Part shown: piece by piece, positions 26,101 through 36,200 of the stretch | How positions within the stretch are numbered: position 1 is the stretch's first letter | Layout: each line of letters opens with the position of its first letter | From: Axinella damicornis | Taxonomy: Eukaryota; Porifera; Demospongiae; Axinellida; Axinellidae | Assembly: GCA_963931865.1 (NCBI GenBank) | Contig: OZ007506.1 | Coordinates: 21,546,372-21,610,371, forward strand | Reading direction: 5' to 3' | DNA: 64,000 nucleotides | Notes under the pieces: model-generated | Databases searched by the model: none | Seen by the model: the letters and a program-made list of their open reading frames with translations, nothing else | What the model was told of the DNA's origin: nothing | Made by a program: the position numbers and the translations under genes

Positions 26101-29100
26101 AGACCCAGCTCGGCCTCAGGTACTCTCCTCAGGAGAGAGCCTGGGACTGTTGCTAGACCCAGCTCGGCCCCAGGCTCTCTCCTCAGGAGAGAGCCTGGGA
26201 CTGACGCTAGACCCAGCTCGGCCTCAGGTACTCTCCTCAGGAGAGAGCCTGGGACTGTTGCTAGACCCAGCTCGGCCCCAGGCTCTCTCCTCAGGAGAGA
26301 GCCTGGGACTGACGCTAGACCCAGCTCGGCCTCAGGTACTCTCCTCAGGAGAGAGCCTGGGACTGTTGCTAGACCCAGCTCGGCCCCAGGCTCTCTCCTC
26401 AGGAGAGAGCCTGGGACTGTTGCTAGACCCAGCTCGGTCCCAGGCTCTCTCCTCAGGAGAGAGCCTGGGACTGACGCTAGACCCAGCTCGGCCTCAGGTA
26501 CTCTCCTCAGGAGAGAGCCTGGGACTGTTGCTAGACCCAGCTCGGCCCCAGGCTCTCTCCTCAGGAGAGAGCCTGGGACTGTTGCTAGACCCAGCTCGGT
26601 CCCAGGCTCTCTCCTCAGGAGAGAGCCTGGGACTGACGCTAGACCCAGCTCGGCCCCAGGCTCTCTCCTCAGGAGAGAGCCTGGGACTGATGCTAGACCC
26701 AGCTCGGTCCCAGGCTCTCTCCTCAGGAGAGAGCCTGGGACTGACACTAGACCCAGCTCGGCCCCAGGCTCTCTCCTCAGGAGAGAGACGGTAGACCCAG
26801 CTCGGCCCCAGGCTCTCTCCTCAGGAGAGAGCCTGGGACTGACACTAGACCCAGCTCGGCCCCAGGCTCTCTCCTCAGGAGAGAGCCTGGGGCCGACGCT
26901 AGACCACAACATGATGGCCAAATCATTGGCAAGGATACAATGTACCCAGCCCTGTGGTTTGTGGTTGGTAGGGTAGTAATGGCTACAAGTGGTTTCTCTG
27001 CTTCCTGTCCACAAGCGTGTGGTATGTTGTGCTGGAGTAAGTGTCCGCTATCTACAGGCTATATTTGGGTTGCTTATTGGTACCGGTGCTGGCTTGAGAT
27101 TAATTGCATCCTGTGATTCATTCTGTGTTGTGCCAGGTCTCCAGGATGTGACGCCACCATAGGGTCACTGGGTCACTGCATCATCATTACATCATAGGGA
27201 TGTGACACCCACACACCCATACACTGACATTTTCATTGCATCATGCATGGTTCAAGGAGTGACACCCACACACTGACATTATGGATTGCATCTTCACGAT
27301 ACATGCATGGGCTCCAGGATGCAGCGTCCTCCTCTGATCAGAACTGGAGAGGAAGTCAAAGAGAAGCTACAGCTGATCGAGGTGACCCAATTATGTCACC
27401 TTTACATCACCATCATAATGGTGATGATGATGTCACTATAATACCACATGTGTACATAATTGTCCATTGTCATGGCTGCATGAAAGTCTAAATGTTGTAA
27501 TTGATCTGTTTGAGTGGTCTGGCAAGAATCCCAACAGCCACTAGATCCATATCCACACCACAACATTGGTGTGTGGTTGTGACTACATTCTCCTTCCCTC
27601 CCTCACTCCCTTGTTCCCTCTCCTCCCTCTTCTCCCTCCCTCCGTTTTCCATCTCTCCTTTCTTCCCTCTTCTCCGTCCCTCCCCTCACATCCCCCCCCC
27701 CCCCCCCCCCCCCCCCCTCCCTCCCTCATCTCCCTCCTCCCTCCCTCCCTCATCTCCCTCCTCCCTCCCTCCCTCATCTCCCTCCTCCCGGTCTCCCACA
27801 TCTCCCTCATCTTCCTCCTCCTTCCTTCTCTGTCCCTCCTCTCACATCCCTTCCTTAATTCTTCCCTCTCCACTCCTCCCACACCATCAGGCACTGGGTG
27901 ACATCCAGATTGCCATGAAGATCCTGAAAGGGGGAGGGGAGGGGGAGCAGGTGAACCCCATCGACCGCCACTACAACAGACTCAAATGCCAGCTGCTCCC
28001 ACTGGACAAGGAGGATGATACCTTCAGGTGAAGACCTCCATATATGGTGATTATGGTCAGCATTAAGGTAGTAAACATGGGTACCCCGATCTCCGAAACC
28101 AAGTTGATGGATAAATGGGCAGCATCAAAGCGTACACAAGTTTCAGCAATACTTTGCATCAAACTGCTCCCTCTGCTTGAAAATGCCCTAAAACTCAATT
28201 TTAAGGCCCTCTACGAAACTGAAAATTTGGACCCTCTCCAAGGCCCCACCCACACTCTGACCCCATCATCAATACACACACAAAACAGGCCCCAAAACTA
28301 CGGATGGATTTACCACCTGCTCTCCTCACTTGCAGGCTACAGCCCAAAACTCACTGCCACCCTCAAAAACAGAGGTTTGGCTACCCTAGGCTTTCAAAAA
28401 AAATTCCACGCACACCAACTAAAACCGACTCAAGCCAAGGCCAGTTTCCAAAAGGTCAACCTACCCCCTGCAAAAATAGGGATGCTTTTCCACGTTCACC
28501 TCTCGGTTACCGAGTTTTGGCCACACATCTACTCCCTCTCACCAGCCCAGTCCAGCTACCAAACCAGCCAAATTCGCCCTAACACGAAAATGGGCGGGGC
28601 CTGTAATGCCGAAAGGTCAACTCTCTAGAGTACCTTGGCCAGGGAGCTGTCGGAGGCTGTTCACTTTCCAGGCTGTTCTTCGGCCACTTCAGCAGACCCA
28701 CAAACATTCCTGCTCACTCCACCTAGCTATTCACACACAGATAGCCCATCGCCACATTTAATCAGCTAGAATAGCTTCTTACTTAAAAAAAAAAAAAAAA
28801 AAAAAAAAGATTGTTCAAACAAATCTTCAAAGTACCGCACGGCCACATCAGAGTACCGATTTGAAACTCGAAAGGGCCGCTAGCCGCATCAAAGAAAGAA
28901 GCCCCCCTTGTTTATTCCGGTTGCCGCCATGGGAAAACGTAAACAGATGAATAACTCTAAATAACCGTATGCAAGTGACATCATCTCATTAATTATTCAT
29001 GAGCAAAATTGCGCGATTTCGCCGATGCCGTGCTTCCTACCTTAACCCAAACCCCTAACTAAAACTCATGAATATTCCAGCTTACTAGCCTTCACTTCAA

Positions 29101-31721
29101 CCCAAACCACACTACATGGGAACTGAAAGCACATCACTAATGATATTCATGAGAGTCAACACAAGCCAAACTTCCCTCCAAACAGCAAACTAAAGGCAAT
29201 CTTGCTCACGATTGCTACACACGGCTACCTGAAAATGGCTCATTACTTATTCATGAAGCTGACAGACAAGCTGAATCTCAGCCAAAGCTGAAGGCTTTAA
29301 TGAGATTCATTGACGTCAATTTGGACAACAATACCAGTCATGAGTCCCAATTTAGGGCTAAGGATATTCATGATCCCTGGTTGTCAGGGTTAGGAGAGTT
29401 TGGAGTCTCAGGGTGAATTTACGAATAGTGCATCACACAACACACAATGCTTTCAACCCCATGCTACACCACCAAAGATCTGACAGGTGGTCACTAATGA
29501 TATTCATGAGCATCAACATAAGCCAACCCTCCCATCGGACAGCTGACTAAAGTCCAACAAGCTCACGAGCACAGCATGGAGCTATCTAATCCCGACTCAT
29601 TATTATTCATGAGCAGACAGAAAGACTGGGTTCTATCCCATGCCCACTGGGTTTTAATGAGATTCATAGGCACACCAAGGTTAGTGGGATCACCCTAACC
29701 CGGATCAGGGTTAATGATATTCATAGGGCTAGGATCTACAGAGTTAGGCCAAACTCCAGTGTTAGGATTTGTCATTGCACTTGCCTAATTAAAGCCTTCA
29801 GATGGCCCTTAAGGTAGTAAACATGGGTACCGCGATCTCCGAAACCAAGTTGATGGATAAATGGGCAGCATCAAAGCGTACACAAGTTTCAGCAATACTT
29901 TGCATCAAACTGCTCCCTCTGCTTGAAAATGCCCTAAAACTCAATTTTAAGGCCCTCTACGAAACTGAAAATTTGGACCCTCTCCAAGGCCCCACCCACA
30001 CTCTGACCCCATCATCAATACACACACAAAACAGGCCCCAAAACTACGGATGGATTTACCACCTGCTCTCCTCACTTGCAGGCTACAGCCCAAAACTCAC
30101 TGCCACCCTCAAAAACAGAGGTTTGGCTACCCTAGGCTTTCAAAAAAAATTCCACGCACACCAACTAAAACCGACTCAAGCCAAGGCCAGTTTCCAAAAG
30201 GTCAACCTACCCCCTGCAAAAATAGGGATGCTTTTCCACGTTCACCTCTCGGTTACCGAGTTTTGGCCACACATCTACTCCCTCTCACCAGCCCAGTCCA
30301 GCTACCAAACCAGCCAAATTCGCCCTAACACGAAAATGGGCGGGGCCTGTAATGCCGAAAGGTCAACTCTCTAGAGTACCTTGGCCAGGGAGCTGTCGGA
30401 GGCTGTTCACTTTCCAGGCTGTTCTTCGGCCACTTCAGCAGACCCACAAACATTCCTGCTCACTCCACCTAGCTATTCACACACAGATAGCCCATCGCCA
30501 CATTCAATCAGCTAGAATAGCTTCTTACTTAAAAAAAAAAAAAAAAAAAAAAAGATTGTTCAAACAAATCTTCAAAGTACCGCACGGCCACATCAGAGTA
30601 CCGATTTGAAACTCGAAAGGGCCGCTAGCCGCATCAAAGAAAGAAGCCCCCCTTGTTTATTCCGGTTGCCGCCATGGGAAAACGTAAACAGATGAATAAC
30701 TCTAAATAACCGTATGCAAGTGACATCATCTCATTAATTATTCATGAGCAAAATTGCGCGATTTCGCCGATGCCGTGCTTCCTACCTTAACAGCTAGGGA
30801 AGGGTGGAGCAAAGAAAGCCTTCTCGGAGCACCTGGCCACCACCTCCCAGGGTTTGATCCTTGTCTGAGCACCTTGACACCACCCCCCAGGGTTTGATAC
30901 TTTGATCACTCTGTACTGATCTTGTAATTCCCATTCAGAATGATGGAGAAATACGTGAGGCAGACGCATGCACGGACGCACAACCAGTATCGGATGGAGG
31001 TGTCTGAAGTGTTTGAGGTGGAGAGGGAGGGGGAGGCGGAGAATTTCATGGACGTGGGAAACAGGTGTTGTGTGTGTGTGTGGATCACTTTACCCATATG
31101 CAAATAACTCTTGTTCTGAAAAATTGAACTCTGATTGATGCATAATTAGAACATGCCCTCCTCCAGGCACCTCCTGTGGCACGGTTCTCGTCTGACGAAC
31201 TGGGTGGGGATCTTAAGCCAGGGGCTGCGGATTGCTCCCCCAGAGGCCCCTGTCACTGGCTACATGGTGCGTACAGGCAGCAGCTATGCAAACTAGGGCT
31301 CCGATGTGTTCCACTCACCTCTCACTGCAGTTTGGCAAGGGGGTGTACTTCGCTGACATGTGCTCCAAGAGCGCTAACTACTGCTTTGCTTCACGGTCCA
31401 AGAATGACGGTCTGCTGATCCTCTGCGACGTAAGAGCAACTCTGATCTCACTTTGAAACACTTGAGGACAATCTGTTTAATCTCTTGTTTGCACTCATCT
31501 CTGGCTCAATCCTTGCTCACGCTATATAGACAGCTCTGGGTAAGACCAATGACCTCCTGGTTGCAGACTACCATGCTGACCAGTTGCCTAAAGGCAAGCA
31601 TAGTACCAGAGGCCTTGGCAGAATAGCCCCCAACCCAGCACAGAATGAAACACTGTGAGTCACTGACTTAATCGTCCATGCAGTTGTCCAAGTATTGTCT
31701 ACACCATTCCTCATTGCGTGT

Positions 31722-31787
<66 letters not shown>

Positions 31788-32113
31788 ACACACAGGCGTG
31801 ACGGTTGCATTGTTCCTCTGGGTACCAGCATCGACACAGGTGTTAACAACCCACACGGATACACACTCAATTACAACGGTATACCATCTGCCTAGCTATG
31901 ATAGTGATATCCAGCTAATGACATCAGCTGTCTTAATCCCTCCACCTCCTCCACACAGAGTATGTCATCTATGACACCAGACAGGTGAGCCAGTAATGGC
32001 TGGTGACCTCGAGCACCTTACCGTTCCCACATTTGAGGAGTGTGGTTTTCATCTCTCCTTATTTGCAGGCCAAGATGCGATATCTGGTGTTGCTGAAGTT
32101 TCACTTCAAATAA
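13192..32113 (+). CDS. PARP2-like poly(ADP-ribose) polymerase with three WWE domains
   Basis: Nuclear ADP-ribosyltransferase using NAD+, probably activated by DNA breaks. Exons: 13192-13219, 13608-14114, 14749-14967, 15219-15350, 17920-17987, 19061-19111, 19270-19366, 19639-19714, 19811-19907, 20720-20818, 22485-22569, 23126-23264, 27318-27381, 27891-28027, 30939-31064, 31167-31266, 31331-31429, 31530-31654, 31796-31878, 31959-31984, 32069-32113. All 20 junctions keep phase and total 800 codons plus stop. Domains: basic start [13 protein letters not shown] at about 31-100, 106-178 and 179-250; Ser/Thr/Pro linker; WGR about 296-425 (WFRWGRVGKTG); helical regulatory domain about 459-590 ([11 protein letters not shown]); catalytic domain to 800. 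The triad is His647 (LLWHGSR), Tyr681 (GVYFADM) and Glu778 (LNYNEYVIY). The closest family match by motif is PARP2, which normally lacks WWE domains. Confidence 0.93.
14399..14735. repeat. Minisatellite, roughly 40-60 bp C-rich unit
   Basis: Repeats of CCCCAGCCCCACCGTCACCC followed by TGCTCACACCCACCCACCCA-like sequence, passing into a CCCA/CACA-rich run, just before the third WWE exon. Open frames across it are repeat artefacts. Confidence 0.9.
16290..16535. repeat. (CA)n tract punctuated by ACGTAC
   Basis: Long CA repeat interrupted about eight times by an ACGTAC palindrome at irregular spacing. It lies in PARP intron 4. A 19-nt poly-C run lies just upstream at 16155-16173. Confidence 0.95.
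16834..17870. repeat. 40-bp minisatellite, about 26 copies
   Basis: The unit contains GTGTATCAGAGCTGCAGACT followed by ACTCGTTTCATGTGGTGTTA, repeated with a strict 40-bp period. Variants are few: CTG/CTC at one site, ACTC/ACTG/GCTG at another. It ends about 50 bp before the acceptor of PARP exon 5. Confidence 0.97.
18285..18404. repeat. CTCCTGCACCC repeats ending in a 36-nt poly-C run
   Basis: Degenerate CTCCTGCACCC/CTCCTACACTC units run into 36 uninterrupted C residues at 18369-18404, in PARP intron 5. Confidence 0.93.
19395..19540. repeat. Tandem repeat of about 25 bp (TATTGGAATGAGGC)
   Basis: Six or so copies of CAGTATTGGAATGAGGCYGT-type units in the PARP intron after exon 19270-19366. 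The GGAATGAGGC core resembles tips of the TAGCCTCRTTCC element family, so an origin from such a tip is possible. Confidence 0.8.
20988..21150. repeat. 10-bp tandem repeat (TCCAGTAGAT/TCTCCAGTAA)
   Basis: Period-10 repeat with a 30-bp higher-order pattern of TCCAGTAGAT, TCCAGTAATC and TCCAGTAATC/TGCAGTAGAT units, in the PARP intron after exon 20720-20818. Confidence 0.9.
22572..22762. repeat. 66-bp tandem repeat, about three copies, starting at a splice donor
   Basis: The CTTCTTGCATGCTTTGAGAT unit, continuing through ACGACAGCCAATGTTCCGAG, is repeated immediately downstream of the donor of PARP exon 22485-22569. The unit contains a second donor-like TGGTAAG. Confidence 0.9.
23072..23125. repeat. 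32-nt poly-C run plus (CA)n before an acceptor
   Basis: C at 23072-23103 followed by CACACA up to the AG that precedes PARP exon 23126-23264. It forms the intron's polypyrimidine tract. Confidence 0.93.
23285..23690. repeat. About 46-bp tandem array built on a MITE-like palindrome
   Basis: About nine copies of a unit containing TAGCCTCGTTCCCATTCCAC and GGGAATGAGGCTGCAGGTGG. The first half matches the tip of the dispersed TAGCCTCGTTCCC elements and pairs with the GGGAATGAGGC half, so each unit can form a hairpin. It lies in PARP intron 12. Confidence 0.92.
24069..24166. mobile_element. 98-bp palindromic mini-element flanked by TTAA
   Basis: TTAA at each end (24069-24072 and 24163-24166). The inverted arms start GGTAGCATTAT and include CTTTACCGTTAGGGTACCTT pairing with the right half. 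The outer five bases GGTAG match the ends of the 980-bp TTAA elements, suggesting the same transposase. No coding capacity. Confidence 0.8.
24183..24633. repeat. 18-bp minisatellite, about 25 copies
   Basis: Perfect 18-bp period, unit CCGATACCAGTATCATAG, with a single frequent variant (GTATC/GCATC). It begins 17 bp after the 98-bp TTAA element. All forward and some reverse frames are open because 18 is a multiple of 3 and the unit lacks stops. These frames are not genes. Confidence 0.97.
24690..26905. repeat. 2.2-kb array of hairpin-forming 54-bp units (about 40 copies)
   Basis: The unit is CCCAGCTCGGTCCCAGGCTC, then TCTCCTCAGGAGAGAGCCTG, then GGACTGACGCTAGA (54 bp). Some units are shortened to 36 bp by loss of the TGACGCTAGA part. 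Each unit holds a near-perfect inverted repeat, CCCAGGCTCTCTCCT pairing with AGGAGAGAGCCTGGG. The same palindrome occurs in the dispersed element at 46438-46496. It lies wholly within PARP intron 12, and open frames on both strands follow from the period being a multiple of three. Confidence 0.97.
27692..27717. repeat. Pure poly-C tract (26 C)
   Basis: Uninterrupted C run followed by CCTCCCTCATCTCCCT repeats, forming the long pyrimidine tract ahead of PARP exon 27891-28027. Confidence 0.93.
28063..29045 (+). mobile_element. TTAA-flanked non-autonomous DNA transposon, copy A
   Basis: 983 bp including a TTAA at each end (28063-28066, 29042-29045). The ends are GGTAGTAAACATGG and, inverted, GGTAGGAAG, so the terminal repeat is short. 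An open frame inside begins at the ATG at 28077 and ends at a stop near 28628 (about 183 codons, [14 protein letters not shown]...); I recognise no domain. After it come a poly-A run of about 24 and a GCCGCCATGG with a Kozak-like context starting an 11-codon frame. It lies in PARP intron 14. TTAA targets are typical of piggyBac and Kolobok-type elements; which one is unknown. Confidence 0.82.
29046..29808. repeat. Spacer between TTAA copies A and B with a diverged internal duplication
   Basis: 763 bp with TTAA at both edges. It contains two diverged blocks of about 200 bp (roughly 29127-29330 and 29480-29670). Each starts near ACTAATGATATTCATGAG and ends near TTTTAATGAGATTCAT, and several other ATTCATGA motifs occur. 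No coding frame. It may be part of a larger element bounded by copies A and B. Confidence 0.55.
29809..30790 (+). mobile_element. TTAA-flanked non-autonomous DNA transposon, copy B
   Basis: 982 bp including TTAA at 29809-29812 and 30787-30790. Almost identical to copy A: I see about two substitutions (for example CCC to GCG context at the fourth codon, and TTTAATC to TTCAATC) plus a poly-A length change. The same open frame is intact. Such identity implies very recent transposition, duplication or gene conversion. Confidence 0.85.
31722..31795. repeat. (CA)n microsatellite ending at a splice acceptor
   Basis: CA dinucleotide run whose final ACACAG is the acceptor of PARP exon 31796-31878. 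Confidence 0.95.
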
Positions 32114-32114
32114 A
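32109..32114 (+). other. Polyadenylation signal overlapping the PARP stop codon
   Basis: AATAAA at 32109-32114 contains the TAA stop at 32111-32113. If used, the 3' UTR would be only about 10-30 nt. Confidence 0.6.
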
Positions 32115-33270
32115 ATACAGCGCTCTAACCTTTGACCTTTGTCACCTGACACCTATAGCTAGATGTTAGAATCTGGTATTCCAAATTATCTTTTGCCTTT
32201 GATTTCTAATAATGTGCACAATGTCTGAGAGTTGCAACCAAGAGTCACATGTGACTGTTGATCCGGGTGCAGCTGTCTGAATGCAGCTTTGCAGACCTTT
32301 CCACAGTAGTGAATGACGGTGGCCAATGGACATAGAGGAGACCGGGGAGTATGCTCAGTATGTGCAACATGTTGATACCCTAAATAAGTAACTGTTGTCA
32401 AGCAAACATAATGACAGTCAGAACAAGAGACTAGTCAGAAACCCAAGGATTCAGAGGAATCCAGTAGCTGAGGAAATGATGCAGAAAGTCTGAGCTGAAG
32501 TTGAGCAAGGTCGTTTCCATGCAACTACTACTTTTGTGCCCGTGAAGCTCGGCACAGGATGACGGCAAAAAAGCAGCAGCAGCAGTAAAGTGTTTTGGTG
32601 GTCCGTGCTGGAATGCATCCTGATGGTGACTTCTTGAGTGGTTGAAGTGTTGCTCATAAAGAGTCTCTTTAAGGATGGCATCAGCATGCACGTAGTATTC
32701 ACTGCTGGCTCAAACCAACACACCATGCACCTGCTTTGATACCATACAAGATGAAAGGATCTTGTAGGGCAAACTTTCAGAACAATGCCTCAGGTCTTCC
32801 TCTTCATACATTCTCTGGTTGCATCTACGTTTACGTTCAGCCAGCCTCATTCCCAGGCTGCTTTTTGGCAGCTATCCAACGGTTCACTCCAATTCATTTT
32901 TGTCAAAGAATCAACAGCTAGACAAAAGGTCGAGTGTCCTCAAGTATCTGGCTTGACATCAAATACTGGCCGTCATGATAAGGTTTCATTTTCAGCTTGT
33001 AATTGACAGTGGGTTAACTAACTTACCAGCACACGGACTGCAACCATCATGCAGCTGCAGGTTGTCAAGCCACAGTCAAGGCAGCTACAGTTAATGGCTC
33101 ACCCCAATAACAAATTATATAGACAGAGTTTTACAGAAATGAAAAAGGTATTCCCAAAAAATTATATAGACAGTACATTTTACAGAAATGAAAAAGGTCT
33201 TCCAAAACATTAGTTTTAAGACTAGCTGTCACCGTGGCCCTCCAAGCATTCTTCAGAGGAAACCAACATA
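32114..33270. other. Convergent intergenic region
   Basis: Lies between the PARP stop and the dehydrogenase stop. I see no supported exon. It contains a fragment resembling the TAGCCTCRTTCCCAGGC element tips near 32842-32860, and a pair of 25-30 bp direct repeats (AAATTATATAGACAG...TTTTACAGAAATGAAAAAGG) at about 33111-33145 and 33159-33198. Confidence 0.5.
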
Positions 33271-36200
33271 CTAAAGTCCTTCATAGTTGTGAGAGTTTTT
33301 GCGCGCAAAGTCCCTTACAGCGGAGTCAAAGAAGTCGGGCATCATCGGGTAAAGACGGGAGCTGATGAACATGAGCCAATCCACATAGTACCACATCTTT
33401 CCAAGAGGAATGCCTCGGATCATCCTATCAGCGCAATCCTGTAGAACAATAGTGCAGTTATGATCGTGGCTTGTAGCCTCATTCCCAGGCCACTGACGTG
33501 CAGTTTGGTCTGGGGACGAGGCTGGTGAGTGTCAAGACAAGCACCGTGTTACCTCTGGAGTAATCCCATCACCATCATGAATCGGATTCCAGCCCTTCAT
33601 AGCCTGTGCATATCAAATATCATGGCTGAAATCCACTGTATTGTGCAGGTTGTACAAAGTGCACAATGAACATATTGATATAGAGCGAGGAATGTATGCA
33701 TGAGGTCATTACTGTTGAGTCTATCTACACAAAGCAAACAATAAATGATGGATAGGTTTTCTGTATTATTTTTTGCCACTGATATGCAACTGTCATATTC
33801 CTCACTCTTCAGCTTACACAACACGTTAGTAATTATATCGATATGGCTTACAGTAGTAAGCTGAAGGGCATGCAGGTCAGAGTGAGGAATGTATGAATGA
33901 GGTCAAGTCTACACATAGCAAACATGATTGGTTTTCTGTATTATTTTGCTATGCAACTGCCAGTATTGATATTGTTGCAGCTTTAGCTGGCACTTATCGG
34001 AGACTTCTTGCACTGATCACAGGCACATCACATGCAGGTACTGTAGTCCCAAGATGAGAGGAAACTTCTTTGAGCCTGGAACTTACCAGGAGCTTATGAG
34101 TACCTCAGAGCAGCACGGATGAGCTCCTGAACTTAACTCCTCAAAGATCAGTAGCCAGGTTCCCAGTGTGGAGGAACCTGGCTGTGCAGAGGCTTAGCTA
34201 CTGGAGAAGATAATGGCTGTGCTTGGAGGAGAATACCATAATGGAGCTCGGCTTCACCTGCTCAGTGCGCACATAGGGTAGAGGCATGATTGTAATGGAG
34301 ACTGGGGTGTTGGTGAAGATGAACTCCTGGCGTAGACACTTGAAGAAACCTGTATGGGGAACAGTCCTTCAGCCGGCTATAATCACAGCTAGAAACGTGG
34401 GGAACAGTTCTTCCAGTACAACCACGCAATTTAAGTCCGCATGCAGCACAACTTGCAGATAATACTTAACACCCCCTGACTACACTAGCCAGACTTTGCC
34501 TATATTCTTGGTTAGCCGTATGTTATATTAAGATCATAGTTAGTTCTAACCAGAGAAAGTGTATAATAAAACAACACAGGAGCCACACAGCGACAGTAGA
34601 TTGTCCTCACCGTGCATCGCATTCTTGCTTGCGGAATATGCGGAAGTTTTCGGCATAGCAATTATTCCTTGAGGGGAGGCATGCAGATCAATATGGTAAA
34701 CACCATTTGTTGTGAGTGCTGGTCCCGTTCTCCGGGTGGTATGGGAATGGGGTCACCACACAGTGTACCTGCAGCTGAGGACACCGGTACAATGGTTCCC
34801 TTGCTGGCGCTCAGATAGGGGAGGGCGTGGCGTACCAGGAACACACTCTGCAGCACATTCACTCTACAATGGGAGAACCATTAATATTTCAATAACACAG
34901 CATGCATGCCCACAGCGGGATGCATCCTGTAGTGTACTGAATAGGACCATATAATGATGTAAACAGCAGAAGGACTAACTATGTAAACCGTGGGAACGTT
35001 TTCAAAATGTTATCTTTTGCGTGGTTGCTGCATGCTCCTTCATTTCTTTCTGCTCTCTAGTCATCACTGATTGAACAGTAAACTATCACACACAGCTGCT
35101 GTATAATGTTGCTTACCTGAAGCACTTCATAAATATTTCTTCCTGCATGGAAAAGAAGGTTGCAATGTTACTGGGTATACCAACGCAACCTACTCAGCAG
35201 GAAGAGTAGCAGCTTCTGCAATTGACCTCTCCCAGGCTGTCTCTAATTGTTTTGGTGGTGAGAAGCAACAAACTGGAGATCGAGGACTGCTGCCGAGGAG
35301 GACACTTACAAGTCCGATCCTTGAGAGCCATGGAACATTGGCAGCTGCATGGTTCTACAGCTAGGGGCACTTGGACTGCAGATCTATTATTCAACTGTTT
35401 TCACTGAACAATGCTGCAAGTCAAATTAGTCAATTACCATCGCAGTACTTATCCTCACAGGGTTTGGGTCCTCGGTGAACCACATTGGTAGGGCCTCAGT
35501 ATACGCTGCATTGAGAATCAAAATGTCCACTCCTTCAAACTCCTCCACCGCCTTTTCCACTACGGTCTTGCAGTCTTCCTCCTGTGAGACATCAGCGACC
35601 ACTGTGTGCACATGGGAGGTATGTTCCAAGCAGCAGCGCTGCGTCTCAGCTAGCTTGTCGGCACTGCGGGCAGCAATCACCAACCTGGACCAGGGGAGAG
35701 GGAGGAAGCAAGGAGGCTACCAGCATTGGGTCTCATCTCTGTCAGCATGGTGGCCAACAATGCCGAGTTTCCTCACACCAACAGCAACAGTGATGGCATA
35801 CTGACATCATAGGCAGTGAAGAAGCTAGATTGGCAGGTGATAATCCACAGAATCCTGGTATGGAATCGATGGAATCTCAGGATCCAGCTTGGATTCAAAC
35901 CCAGGGCTGTCTGAACACTCTTATCACTAAGTCACTTGACCCACAGACTACAGCAACACAAGCTAGAGGGCATGTTATTAAGTGCACTCACTTCACCCCC
36001 AGCTGTGCCAGCTGTATGGCAATACTCTTGCCGATCCCCTTGGAGGCCCCCGTCAGGATCACCCTCTTTCCCTTGTAGAACTCTGTATGTAGAAAACAGA
36101 CAAAAGTAGTGCTATAAACTTGGTCCACATTTTTGCAGTGGGTTACCCACACTGTTTTTGGTATCCTCCCAGACAACCTTGGCTGCCAAAGGTACCTGGT

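Noticed and set aside
24690..26905. CRISPR-like array
   Set aside because: Units are contiguous with no unique spacers, the host is eukaryotic and there are no cas genes. It is a satellite.
25308..27014. Open frames of 214, 244 and 359 codons on both strands encoding [20 protein letters not shown] repeats
   Set aside because: The 54-bp unit is a multiple of three without stops. The array lies inside a PARP intron and both strands are open at once.
28304..28582. Second 92-codon frame inside the TTAA elements
   Set aside because: Overlaps the longer frame out of register. Nothing favours it, and its openness in three young copies is weak evidence.
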